This document shows, one piece after another, positions 33,816 through 41,456 of a DNA stretch of 64,000 nt. The stretch lies in the NCBI RefSeq assembly GCF_001618425.1, contig NZ_BDCU01000050.1:62001-126000 (forward strand), written 5' to 3'. The notes beneath the pieces are model-generated. The model did not search any database. It saw only the letters and a list, made by a program, of their open reading frames with translations, and was not told the DNA's origin. This DNA is from Nocardia fusca NBRC 14340 (GTDB lineage Bacteria; Actinomycetota; Actinomycetes; Mycobacteriales; Mycobacteriaceae). A program made the translations under genes and the position numbers. Each line of letters starts with the position of its first letter. The stretch's first letter is position 1.

Positions 33816-35144
33816 ATGCAGCACATCTTCTCGTCGGCCGGGGGCCTCACCGTGGTCCCCTACCCCGGTAGCGACCCACGCCTGCTCCTCACCGGCGGCG
33901 GGACGGAGACCGCCTACGAATACCGGGACCGGGGCGGCTACCGCCCGGTCGGGTCGGTCGCGGCGCTGGCCGACGAGGTCGAGCGCAGCGGATTGCGCGG
34001 CCGGGGCGGCGCGGGATTCCCGTTCGCGGTGAAGGTCGCCGGTGTGCGCGGCGGCAGCCGGGCGGGCGCGGGCGCACCCGCAGGGTGGACAGAAACGGTG
34101 GTCGTGGCCAACGGTGAGGAGGGCGAGCCCGCGTCGTTCAAGGACCGCTGGCTGCTGCGCCACCGGCCGCACCTGGTGCTGGACGGTTTACGGTTGGCGG
34201 CGGCGCTGGTCGGTTCGCGGCGGGGATACGTCTACCTCTCCGACCCGGAAGCCGCGCGGTGTATCGGCGCCGCCCTGGAGGAACTCGGCGGCGCGCTACC
34301 CGACGGACCCGAGATCGCTGTGGTGCAGGTCGATCCCGGGTACGTGGCCGGGGAGGAGACCGCGGCGGTACAGGCGATCGACGGTGGCCCCGCCAAACCC
34401 ACCGATAAACCTCCGCGCCCCTTCGAGGCCGGTGTCGCCGGACTTCCAACGCTGGTCAGCAATGTGGAAACGCTGGCCAATCTGCCGTTCCTGGACCGCT
34501 GGGGCGCCGATACGTACCGGGCCGCCGGCACCGCGCTGTCCCCCGGCACCTTCCTGGCGACGGTCACCGCCGCCGGACACCCGCCCACGCTCTACGAACT
34601 GCCACACGGACTTCCGTTCGCCGATCTGCTCGCCCTGCACGGGGTCGCGGAATCCGAGCTGCGCGGCGCCTTGATCGGCGGATACTTCACCGGCCTGCTG
34701 GACCGCACCGTCGCGGACCTGAACCTGGATCACGAAACCCTACGCCGCGCCGGTGCGGGACTGGGCTGCGGGGCGATCGCCCTGATCACCGCGGAATGCC
34801 CGGTGGCGGTGGCCGCCGGAGTCCTGAACTATTTCGACCGGGAGAACGCCGGCCAGTGCGGGTCCTGTTTCAACGGCACCGCGGCCATGGCCGCGGCGGC
34901 CACCGCCCTCGCCGAGGGCCTGGCCGGCGGCGAGGATCTGCACCGATTGCGCCGCTGGGCGACCGTGCTGCGCGGACGCGGGGCCTGCGGCACCCTCGAC
35001 GCCGCCTGCAATACCGCGGCGAGTCTGCTGGAACGGTTCCCCCGCGAGGTCGCCGCCCATCTCGACAACCAATGCCCGGACTGCGCGGGGGGTCCGGCGC
35101 TCGACCACGCCCCCTACCGGGTGGCCACGGAGGTAGTGCTGTGA
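33816..35144 (+). CDS. NuoF-like NADH-binding FMN/Fe-S flavoprotein
   Basis: A 442-residue stand-alone homologue of the NADH-binding subunit NuoF. It shows LRGRGGAGFPFAVK (FMN/NADH loop), VVANGEEGEPASFKDR, a long central SLBB-type domain, and a C-terminal 4Fe-4S site CGSCFNG ... CGTLDAAC. No other complex I subunit is nearby; a 3Fe-4S ferredoxin gene overlaps by 4 bases. This suggests a dedicated NADH:ferredoxin reductase for the P450s or Rieske protein. ATG 33816 has CAGGAGGGAC upstream. The role as P450 reductase is inferred from context. Confidence 0.88.
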   Translation: MQHIFSSAGGLTVVPYPGSDPRLLLTGGGTETAYEYRDRGGYRPVGSVAALADEVERSGLRGRGGAGFPFAVKVAGVRGGSRAGAGAPAGWTETVVVANGEEGEPASFKDRWLLRHRPHLVLDGLRLAAALVGSRRGYVYLSDPEAARCIGAALEELGGALPDGPEIAVVQVDPGYVAGEETAAVQAIDGGPAKPTDKPPRPFEAGVAGLPTLVSNVETLANLPFLDRWGADTYRAAGTALSPGTFLATVTAAGHPPTLYELPHGLPFADLLALHGVAESELRGALIGGYFTGLLDRTVADLNLDHETLRRAGAGLGCGAIALITAECPVAVAAGVLNYFDRENAGQCGSCFNGTAAMAAAATALAEGLAGGEDLHRLRRWATVLRGRGACGTLDAACNTAASLLERFPREVAAHLDNQCPDCAGGPALDHAPYRVATEVVL

Positions 35145-35401
35145 AGATCAAACTGGACCGCACCCGGTGCGACGGATTCGGCCTCTGCGCCAAACACGCT
35201 CCCGACCATTTCCCCCTCGACGACTGGGGTTATGCCGTGCTGGCCGGCGGCCCGGCCATCGCACCCGCCGACGAGGCCGCGGTGACCCGCGCTCTGCTCG
35301 ACTGCCCGGTGCACGCCATCACGATGCTGCCCGACTCGAACTGGGTGAACGGCGAACCCGCCCCGGACGGCACCGGCGCTCCGGCAGCGCACCCGGTATG
35401 A
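35141..35401 (+). CDS. 3Fe-4S type ferredoxin
   Basis: An 86-residue ferredoxin starting at GTG 35141, which overlaps the NuoF-like stop by 4 bases (GTGA). Cluster residues are TRCDGFGLC and DCPVHAI: three Cys as in 3Fe-4S P450 ferredoxins. The C-terminal tail after about residue 63 is longer than in the ferredoxin at 11.6 kb. The coupling with the NuoF-like gene marks the two as one electron-transfer unit. Confidence 0.9.
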   Translation: MKIKLDRTRCDGFGLCAKHAPDHFPLDDWGYAVLAGGPAIAPADEAAVTRALLDCPVHAITMLPDSNWVNGEPAPDGTGAPAAHPV

Positions 35402-35405
35402 GCGC

Positions 35406-35442
35406 GACCGTGCCGGTGCTCGAGCCGAGCACCGGCACGGTC
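35406..35442. terminator. Bidirectional terminator hairpin
   Basis: GACCGTGCCGGTGCTCG is followed after three bases by its exact reverse complement, a 17-bp perfect stem. It lies between the convergent ferredoxin (stop 35401) and small zinc-ribbon gene (stop 35467) and probably ends transcription from both sides. Confidence 0.8.
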
Positions 35443-35466
35443 GGTATACAGGGTTTCGCCGGGGAA

Positions 35467-35715
35467 CTAGCGGGAATCGTCCCAGCCGCAGGGCATACCG
35501 CAGGTGGTATGCGTTTCGCTGGTGGTACCGCCGTCGGTGTAGGTGCGTACGGTCGTGGACGCCTCGGCCGGATACCCGCAGCGCGGGCAGGTGGAGAAGT
35601 GGTCCAGCACCGGATACACCGTGATCAGGGCCGGTTCCTCCGGGCGCATGCCAGGTGGCCGCGGCGGCGCCGCGGCGGTGGCGTTCAGACGGGATCGAAC
35701 GACGAGATCAGCCAT
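35467..35715 (-). CDS. Small zinc-ribbon-like protein at end of Mce-accessory operon
   Basis: An 82-residue protein with CPRCGYPAE and a later CGMPCGW, which could bind zinc. The N-terminus is variable and rich in Ala and Pro; the core begins near LITVYPVLDHFSTCPRC. ATG 35715 lies inside the previous gene (31-base overlap) with AGAGGACTC just upstream. The extra frame up to 36252 is an antisense-like overlap and was not used. Position after two Mce-associated proteins suggests a small accessory factor. Function is unknown. Confidence 0.65.
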   Translation of the reverse strand: MADLVVRSRLNATAAAPPRPPGMRPEEPALITVYPVLDHFSTCPRCGYPAEASTTVRTYTDGGTTSETHTTCGMPCGWDDSR

Positions 35716-36194
35716 GAGTCCTCTACCTTCGACAGGGTCACGCGGACGCTGCTGGCCGCCAGCGCGGGATCGGGTTTCTCGGCACTGGTGGTCGTCTGGT
35801 TGATGAAAAGCAGCGCGACCGCGGAATCGGCGTGGAGTTCGGCCACCGCCGAGCGCACGATCGTCGCCGTCGTCCGCACCGACTTCTCCTTGGCGGCGGG
35901 TGCGATGACCTTTTCGGTGAACTGGTTGTAGTAGGTGAGGAAATCGCCGGTCATCCGGGATTTCGCCGCCGCGAAATCGCTGTCCAGCGACTCCGGGGAG
36001 TACGAGAGCAGCGCGACGGTGCCCTCGGTCGCGGCGGTGAGGACCTCGTTCTTCACCGCGTCGCCGTGGTTGTCCGGGCGGTACTGGAAGACCAGCAGGG
36101 ACACGGCCACGACCACCGCGGCCACGGCTGCCAGAGTGAGCAGCAGCGGTTCCGGGGAACGGCGGACGGCATGCGGGAGGCTGGCGATTCTCAC
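35685..36194 (-). CDS. Mce-associated membrane protein
   Basis: A 169-residue protein with one N-terminal membrane helix (LLLTLAAVAAVVVAVSLLVFQY, about residues 17-38, given here only as its hydrophobic core) and an extracytoplasmic domain containing GDFLTYYNQFTEKVIAPAAK and a beta-rich C-terminus ending SWLISSFDPV. This is the Mam (Mce-associated) family that stabilises Mce transporter complexes. GTG 36194 overlaps the preceding stop by 4 bases. It pairs with the larger Mce-associated protein upstream. Confidence 0.88.
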   Translation of the reverse strand: MRIASLPHAVRRSPEPLLLTLAAVAAVVVAVSLLVFQYRPDNHGDAVKNEVLTAATEGTVALLSYSPESLDSDFAAAKSRMTGDFLTYYNQFTEKVIAPAAKEKSVRTTATIVRSAVAELHADSAVALLFINQTTTSAEKPDPALAASSVRVTLSKVEDSWLISSFDPV

Positions 36195-37120
36195 GGCACG
36201 AACTCCACTTTCGACATCTTCGGATCCGGGCCGTCCCGGGTGACGGTGACACTCAACCGCCATACCCGCGGCTCCTGCTGCGCTCCCGCGGAATTGGTGA
36301 TCCGGGATACCGCGGAGACGAGTACCAACGCCGACTCGTCGGTCATGGATTCGACCGCCGCGGCGGTGATCTCACCCTGGGTCGCGACCTGTGACTGTTC
36401 GACGACCTTGGTGAAATCCTCCGAACGGGTCTGGAAGTCGGTGCGGAAGGCGCCGGTGGACCGATCGAGTACCCGCCGCACGTCATCGGCGGCCCGCCCC
36501 GAATCCATGCTGGTGAGCGCCAGCACACCCTGCCGCGCCGCCTCGAGGTACGCGTCCTCCCGGGCCTGTTGCACACCGATCCGATGGTGATTCCAGATCG
36601 AGAACCCACTGACCGCCAGCGCGGCGACGACGATCATCCCGGCCACGGCCCGGCCCAGAGTGCGACCCCGCGGACGGCGTAGCGCCCGGCCGGGGAACCG
36701 CCGGACCACCCGGGCGAACCGCGCGCGTTTCGTCTTCCCGGGCTTTTCGCGCGGGACGCCGGGGACGGCGGCCGTATCGTCGGAGTCCGATGCGGCAGAG
36801 CCGGGCTCGGCCCGCTCGGTATCGGCGGCATCCGCCGGCTCGGTGTCCTCGTCGGGTTCGGCGGCGGGTGCAGTATCGTCCGCGATCGTCGAGGAGGTAC
36901 CGGCCACCGGCGCCGGGGCGCCCGGTTGCGCCGCTGCGGTGGCGCCGGAACCGGGCGGTCCGCCCGAACTCCCTGCCTCCCGGCGTAACCGGGCGGCCCG
37001 GGCGCGGGCCCGAGCCGCCGTGGCGGACGCCTGCGCGGCGACCGCCTCGGCCTCCGCGGCCGCCGCCTCGGCGTCGGCTTCCGCCGCCGCCAGGAGCAGC
37101 GGGTCGGTGGCCTGGGTCAT
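36191..37120 (-). CDS. Mce-associated membrane protein with long N-terminal extension
   Basis: A 309-residue protein. Residues 1-50 form an Ala/Glu/Arg-rich predicted coiled coil; residues 50-130 are acidic and low-complexity; residues 130-155 are very basic (KTKRARFARVVRRFPGRALRR). A membrane helix (AVAGMIVVAALAVSGFSIW) follows, then the Mam-type outer domain (TGAFRTDFQTRSEDFTKVV; VTRDGPDPKMSKVEFVP). ATG 37120 has GAGGTGGGACAG just upstream. The cytoplasmic extension could contact the YrbE/ATPase side of the transporter. Confidence 0.85.
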   Translation of the reverse strand: MTQATDPLLLAAAEADAEAAAAEAEAVAAQASATAARARARAARLRREAGSSGGPPGSGATAAAQPGAPAPVAGTSSTIADDTAPAAEPDEDTEPADAADTERAEPGSAASDSDDTAAVPGVPREKPGKTKRARFARVVRRFPGRALRRPRGRTLGRAVAGMIVVAALAVSGFSIWNHHRIGVQQAREDAYLEAARQGVLALTSMDSGRAADDVRRVLDRSTGAFRTDFQTRSEDFTKVVEQSQVATQGEITAAAVESMTDESALVLVSAVSRITNSAGAQQEPRVWRLSVTVTRDGPDPKMSKVEFVP

Positions 37121-37209
37121 CTGTCCCACCTCGATCACTCGTTCGAATGGCACTGTCGGCGCGGTCCGCCCGCGGCCCGCGTACGGCCGGGGCGAATGCG
37201 TAGGTACGC

Positions 37210-37515
37210 TCAGTCGCTTGCGGGCAGCGGCTTTGCTTCCTTGATGGTCAGCGGTGTGGTGCCGACGCTGAGCGTGCCCGCGCCGGCCTTGGTCACGAGC
37301 ACTTCGGCGCCGCCGTCGTCGACATAGCGTTTGCCGATGAGATTGCCGTCCGCGAAACCCTCCTGCGGACTGCCACCGGAGTCCGTCGCGCCGCCGTCGA
37401 TGGGCACCATCGGCACCCCGCCGGCCCGCAGGTCGTCGAGACTGTCGGCGGCCCGGACGATGATGACCTCGGTACTGCACACCTGGCTCCGGAGCCGGGT
37501 ACCGGTTTTCACCAT
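37210..37515 (-). CDS. Small unknown protein following acyl-CoA synthetase
   Basis: A 101-residue protein not assigned to a family. It starts KTGTRLRSQVCSTEVIIVRA with one Cys and contains DLRAGGVPMVP, a Gly/Ser-rich loop, and a beta-rich end KRYVDDGGAEVLVTKAGAG. ATG 37515 has AAAGGAAC upstream. It starts 26 bases after the acyl-CoA synthetase stop and precedes the Mce-associated pair, so it is part of that minus-strand operon. Size and context suggest a small binding or scaffold protein; this is only a guess. Confidence 0.6.
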   Translation of the reverse strand: MVKTGTRLRSQVCSTEVIIVRAADSLDDLRAGGVPMVPIDGGATDSGGSPQEGFADGNLIGKRYVDDGGAEVLVTKAGAGTLSVGTTPLTIKEAKPLPASD

Positions 37516-37541
37516 GAGCGTTGTTCCTTTCCCCGGCTGCG

Positions 37542-39044
37542 CTACGCGCCGGCGGTCTCGCGGGTCAGATCGGCGACGAGTTCGCGGCGCAGGATCTTCC
37601 CGGTGGGGGTGGCGGGGAGTTCGGACCGGAACACCACCCGGTCCGGGGTCCGGGAGCCGCGCAAGCCGGACCGCGCGTAGGTGCGCAGTTCCTCCGGATC
37701 GGGGACGCTGCCGGGATCCGCGGGCACCACCACCGCGACGATGATCTGCCCCCATTCGGCATCCTCGACGCCGACCACCGCGACCTCGTGCACGGCCGGA
37801 TGCTCGACCAGGAAGTCCTCGATCTCGGCCGGGGCGATGTTCTCCCCGCCCCGGATGATGGTGTCGTCGCTGCGGCCGTGGACGAACAGATACCCGCCGT
37901 CGTCCAGGACCGCCAGATCCTTGGTGGGGAACCATCCCTCGGCGTCGAGTACCGAACCGATCCCGGTGTACCGGCCCGAGACCTGCGGTCCGCGGACGAA
38001 CAGCTCGCCGACCGTACCGGCGGGCACCACCGCGCCGCCCTCGTCCCGGATCTGCACCTCGATACCCGGTACCGGCTGCCCGACCGAGCCGAGCCGGGCG
38101 GCGACCGCCGCGTCGGTGGCGGCCAAGGCGGCCCGGTGATCCTCCGGGCCGAGGACCGCGATGGTGGAACTTGTCTCGGTGAGCCCGTAGGCGTTGACGA
38201 AGCCCACCTCGGGCAGCAGTTCGAGTGCGGTCCGTACCAGTGGCAGCCCGACTTTGGACCCACCGTAGGCCAGGGTCCGGAGGGTGGGCAGGCGTGAACC
38301 GCTCGCTTTCAGGCCACTGATGATCCGGTCGAGCATGGTCGGTACGACGGTCGCCGTGGTGACCCGTTCGGACTCCACCAGCCGGATCCATTCCTGCGGT
38401 TCGAAATTGCGCAGGTACACCATCTTCCGGCCCGCGTACAGATTCGACAGCGCCGCACCGACCCCGGCCACATGGTAGGGCGGTACGCAGATCAGCGAGA
38501 CGTCGTCGGGCGCGGCGGAGGCGAACTCCACCGTGCCGGTGATGTAGCTGACCAGGTTGTTGTGCGAGAGCTCGACGGCTTTCGGGTGCGAGGTGGTCCC
38601 GGAGGTGAACAGCACGACCGCCGCGGAGTCGGGATCCGGCTCGGCGCCGGCCGGGTCCGCGGTCCGGGCGCGCTCCAGGAAATCCGCCGCGGTCCACAGC
38701 AGGTCGGCCGTACCGGTGACCACGTGCGCGTAGGCGTCGTCGTGGACGACCAGCGGCGCGTCGAGGCGTCGCACGAGTTCGGCGAGTTTGTCGCCGCCGA
38801 GCCGATAGTTCAACGGGGTGAACGGCACCCCGGCCCGGGCCGAGGCGAAGATCAGCAGCGGCAGCAGCGCACCCCCGGTACCCACATACGCGACGCTGCG
38901 CGCGCCGGAAGCCGCGATCGCGCCCGCACCGCCGTATGCCAGTGCGTCCAGCTCCGCGCCGGTCCAGCGCGATTCACCGGAGACGACGGCCACTCGATCC
39001 GGGTCGGTCGAGGCCGCCATATCCAGCAGTAGCGAAATACTCAT
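37542..39044 (-). CDS. AMP-dependent acyl-CoA synthetase
   Basis: A 500-residue ANL ligase with the P-loop LFTSGTTSHPKAVELSH, the A5 motif NAYGLTETSST, the hinge DAEGWFPTKDLAVLDDGG plus GRSDDTIIRGGENIAPAEIE, and the lysine motif PTGKILRREL. ATG 39044 has AGGAAG 7 bases upstream; the frame to 39287 crosses the operator region and was not used. It heads the Mce-accessory operon and lies next to a TetR gene. It probably activates the acid imported through Mce. It is a distinct paralogue of the ligase at 25 kb. Confidence 0.92.
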   Translation of the reverse strand: MSISLLLDMAASTDPDRVAVVSGESRWTGAELDALAYGGAGAIAASGARSVAYVGTGGALLPLLIFASARAGVPFTPLNYRLGGDKLAELVRRLDAPLVVHDDAYAHVVTGTADLLWTAADFLERARTADPAGAEPDPDSAAVVLFTSGTTSHPKAVELSHNNLVSYITGTVEFASAAPDDVSLICVPPYHVAGVGAALSNLYAGRKMVYLRNFEPQEWIRLVESERVTTATVVPTMLDRIISGLKASGSRLPTLRTLAYGGSKVGLPLVRTALELLPEVGFVNAYGLTETSSTIAVLGPEDHRAALAATDAAVAARLGSVGQPVPGIEVQIRDEGGAVVPAGTVGELFVRGPQVSGRYTGIGSVLDAEGWFPTKDLAVLDDGGYLFVHGRSDDTIIRGGENIAPAEIEDFLVEHPAVHEVAVVGVEDAEWGQIIVAVVVPADPGSVPDPEELRTYARSGLRGSRTPDRVVFRSELPATPTGKILRRELVADLTRETAGA

Positions 39045-39091
39045 ACGACTACTTCCTGAACGCCGGGCGTCCCCGCGCCCAGCCCCGTGGC

Positions 39092-39122
39092 GATATCGAT
39101 ATTCTCGAAAACCGAGAATATC
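39092..39122. promoter_or_regulatory. GATATTCTCG inverted repeat upstream of acyl-CoA synthetase
   Basis: GATATTCTCG at 39098-39107 is exactly reverse-complemented at 39113-39122 after five bases. The left arm also completes GATATCGATATTCTC (39092-39106), which matches the window's GAGAAT dyad at 12 of 15 positions. It is 54 bases before the acyl-CoA synthetase start and just after the TetR stop, so it should control the ligase/Mce-accessory operon. Confidence 0.65.
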
Positions 39123-39177
39123 ATATCCGCTGCACTGCGCCGCCGATTCGCCGACCGCGCGCTCTGCTCCCGACGGC

Positions 39178-39852
39178 TCACCGGCGGGTCTCCGCAGCGC
39201 CTTCCGCGTTCCCGAGCACTCCGAAGGCGCAGAGGTTCCACACCTCGGCCGCGGTGATCGCATTCGACCCGTCGTCGGCGCGGGCACCCTGGGCCACGAA
39301 CATCACCGTTTGCAAGGTCATCGCGGCCAGCCGACGCGGTCGCGTATCCGGCCGGAGATGGCCCGCGGCGGCCGCGTCGCGCATGAGATCGGCCAGCAAT
39401 TCGAACAGCGAGGCATGCGCGACCTGGATCTCGATGGGGTCCGACATCAGCAGCTGCGGCGCGTACTCGGTGAACAGCGGACGATGCGCGCCCGGGTCCG
39501 GCCGGCAGAATTCGAACAGCAACTCCACCGCGAGCCGCAACTTGTCCAGTGGATCGTCGTCGTTACCGGTGGCCTCCCGGATCTGACCGGCCACCTTCGC
39601 GATCGCCTCTTCGTAGAGTGCCAGCAGTAGTTCGTGTTTGCCGTCGAAGAGCAGGTAGAAACTGCGCAGCGACTGACCGGCGTTGTCCACCACCTCGTGC
39701 ATGGTGAAATCGGTACTGCCGCGTTCGGTGATCAGCGCCCGGGCGGCGTCCAGGAAGCGCTGGACCGCGGCGCTGCCGAACAATTTGGTGGTACGCACCG
39801 ATCGCGCGTCGATCCGCTGCTGCAGGGTCAGCCCACTGCCGGCACTCCGCAT
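39178..39852 (-). CDS. TetR-family regulator, candidate master repressor
   Basis: A 224-residue TetR regulator. The helix-turn-helix covers about residues 25-75 (AAVQRFLDAARALITERGSTDFTMHEVVDNAG, here named by position; SLRSFYLLFDGKHELL). I chose ATG 39852 because GGGAGG lies 7 bases upstream; an earlier ATG at 39942 lacks one and would run through the operator. It is divergent from an acyl-CoA dehydrogenase, and the perfect palindrome GAGAAT-GAT-ATTCTC lies 95 bases before its start. That arrangement suggests it binds this motif and controls the island. The ligand is likely an acyl-CoA intermediate. Confidence 0.88.
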   Translation of the reverse strand: MRSAGSGLTLQQRIDARSVRTTKLFGSAAVQRFLDAARALITERGSTDFTMHEVVDNAGQSLRSFYLLFDGKHELLLALYEEAIAKVAGQIREATGNDDDPLDKLRLAVELLFEFCRPDPGAHRPLFTEYAPQLLMSDPIEIQVAHASLFELLADLMRDAAAAGHLRPDTRPRRLAAMTLQTVMFVAQGARADDGSNAITAAEVWNLCAFGVLGNAEGAAETRR

Positions 39853-39946
39853 GGCCGTACCTCCCGTCACCGCGGCGACGCGCACCGGAGTGAACCCGTT
39901 GTCCCGGCCGGTCGCCCCACCTTTGGAAACTAGAATATCCATACAA

Positions 39947-39961
39947 GAGAATGATATTCTC
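39947..39961. promoter_or_regulatory. Perfect GAGAAT-N3-ATTCTC palindrome
   Basis: GAGAATGATATTCTC lies between the divergent TetR and acyl-CoA dehydrogenase genes, 24 bases before the dehydrogenase GTG and close to its promoter. It is the second perfect copy of the dyad found at 24956-24970 and the best candidate for the regulator's own operator. Confidence 0.75.
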
Positions 39962-39985
39962 ATAATTCGCAAAAGGAGGTCCATC

Positions 39986-41161
39986 GTGCAGCTGACTTTC
40001 GACGAGGACGTGGAAAAGTTCCGCGCCGAGTTCATCGCGTTCCTCGACGAGTACCTGCCGCCCGAGGCCACCGCGGTCGAACGACCGCGGTCGAGCTCAC
40101 ATGTGCCGCCGTGGGCCCGCGAATGGCAGTCGGTCCAATTCGATCACGGCTGGCTGGTGCCGGGCTATCCGCCCGAGTTCGGTGGTCGCAATGCCACCGT
40201 CCTGCAGCAGTACGTGCACCGCGAGGAACTGGCCGCGCGCAAGATCTACGAGAGCTGCAACCCGCAGGGCCAGGGCATCATCGCCGCCTCCCTCATCACC
40301 TTCGGCACCCCCGAACAGCAGCGGAAATGGGCGGTGCCCATCCTGCGCGGCGAGATGCCGGCCGCGCTCGGCATGAGCGAACCCGGAGCGGGTTCGGACC
40401 TGGCCGGGTTGCGGACCCGGGCGGTGCGCGACGGTGACCGTTTCATCGTCAACGGCCAGAAGGTGTGGACCTCCGGCGCGCACGACTCCGATGTGATCCT
40501 GACCTTCGTCCGCACCGATCCGGCGGCCCCCAAACATCGCGGTATCTCGGTACTGCTGATCCCCACCGATACCCCGGGGGTGCGGCGCCGGCCGTTCGCC
40601 TCGGCATGCGCCGCCGACGATCTCGATTTCAACGAGGTCTTCTTCGAGGACGTCCGCGTTCCGGTGGAGAACCTGGTGGGTGAGCTGAACAAAGGCTGGA
40701 CCGTGGCAGGTGGCTCCCTCGGACACGAACGCACCCTGCTGTGGATGAGTTTCGCCCAGCGGTTGCGGATGCTGGTCGCGGATTTCACGCCGCGCACCGA
40801 ACTCGACCGCGACCGGTTCGCGACCTCGGTGATGGATCTGCAGGCGCTGGAACTGCTGGGCTCGGCGGCCCTGGCCCGGGAATCGCGCGGCGAAACCGAT
40901 GTGGCGGCGCTTTCGGTACTGAAACTGCTGGGCTCGGAAGCCGTGCAGAACGGCCTGGAGGCCGCACTCGACGCGGCCGGCGCCGACGGCCTGACCCATC
41001 CCGCGGTCACCTCCCGGCACAATCTGCTGAACCTCGAGGATCACGCGCCGAGCTGGTTCGAACGCTATCTGCGCAGCTTCTCCGGCACCATCGCGGGCGG
41101 CACCTCCGAGATCCAGCGCAATATCATCGCGCAGCGCGTACTCGGCCTCCCGCGCGGCTGA
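39986..41161 (+). CDS. Acyl-CoA dehydrogenase
   Basis: A 391-residue FadE-type flavoprotein that forms an alpha-beta double bond in an acyl-CoA. It has PAALGMSEPGAGSDLAGLRT and VWTSGAHDSDV (FAD/substrate segments), PRDV-like EDVRVPVENLVG, and the C-terminal GTIAGGTSEIQRNIIAQRVLG. GTG 39986 has a near-perfect AAAAGGAGG 6 bases upstream. It is divergent from the TetR and lies directly behind the operator. Family members with this look act on bulky or branched acyl-CoAs in steroid and terpenoid degradation, often as heteromers, but only one subunit is present here. Confidence 0.92.
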   Translation: MQLTFDEDVEKFRAEFIAFLDEYLPPEATAVERPRSSSHVPPWAREWQSVQFDHGWLVPGYPPEFGGRNATVLQQYVHREELAARKIYESCNPQGQGIIAASLITFGTPEQQRKWAVPILRGEMPAALGMSEPGAGSDLAGLRTRAVRDGDRFIVNGQKVWTSGAHDSDVILTFVRTDPAAPKHRGISVLLIPTDTPGVRRRPFASACAADDLDFNEVFFEDVRVPVENLVGELNKGWTVAGGSLGHERTLLWMSFAQRLRMLVADFTPRTELDRDRFATSVMDLQALELLGSAALARESRGETDVAALSVLKLLGSEAVQNGLEAALDAAGADGLTHPAVTSRHNLLNLEDHAPSWFERYLRSFSGTIAGGTSEIQRNIIAQRVLGLPRG

Positions 41162-41207
41162 GCTCTGTGTCCGCGGCGCCTGCGGCATCGCGGGTTTCGA
41201 CCCGAGG

Positions 41208-41256
41208 GCGTCGCGTTCAGCGCCCGAGATTCGCGCTCGGGCGCTGAACGCGACGC
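41208..41256. terminator. Strong bidirectional terminator hairpin
   Basis: GCGTCGCGTTCAGCGCCCGAG at 41208-41228 is exactly reverse-complemented at 41236-41256 with a 7-base loop. The 21-bp perfect stem lies between the convergent acyl-CoA dehydrogenase and mceF and should end both transcripts. The rest of the 293-base gap (41162-41454) shows nothing else but the palindrome at its end. Confidence 0.85.
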
Positions 41257-41440
41257 GAGCCGAGACCTTCGCCGGCCTCGGCACAGGAGTCGCGCGGGTG
41301 GGTGCGGAGGAATTCCGAATGCCGTCCACCTCGGCCGACCAGGTGTACTACCCGAGCACGAACCAATCTCCGCCTGAGGGAATGTCGCGCGACATCCGCC
41401 GGCCCGACCGATCGAACGGCCGGGCCGGTATCGATGCATG

Positions 41441-41456
41441 GACCACAGCTGTGGTC
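41441..41456. promoter_or_regulatory. Perfect 16-bp palindrome at the mceF stop
   Basis: GACCACAGCTGTGGTC is a perfect palindrome overlapping the mceF stop codon. It shares the core CACAGCTGTG with the palindrome in front of the TetR at 8.4 kb. With no loop it is a poor RNA hairpin, so a protein-binding site is possible, though its position behind a gene is odd. Confidence 0.4.

Noticed and set aside
37516..38697. Long upstream extension of the 101-residue protein
   Set aside because: It overlaps the acyl-CoA synthetase in another frame and is Arg/Gly-rich; the ATG at 37515 has a ribosome-binding site.
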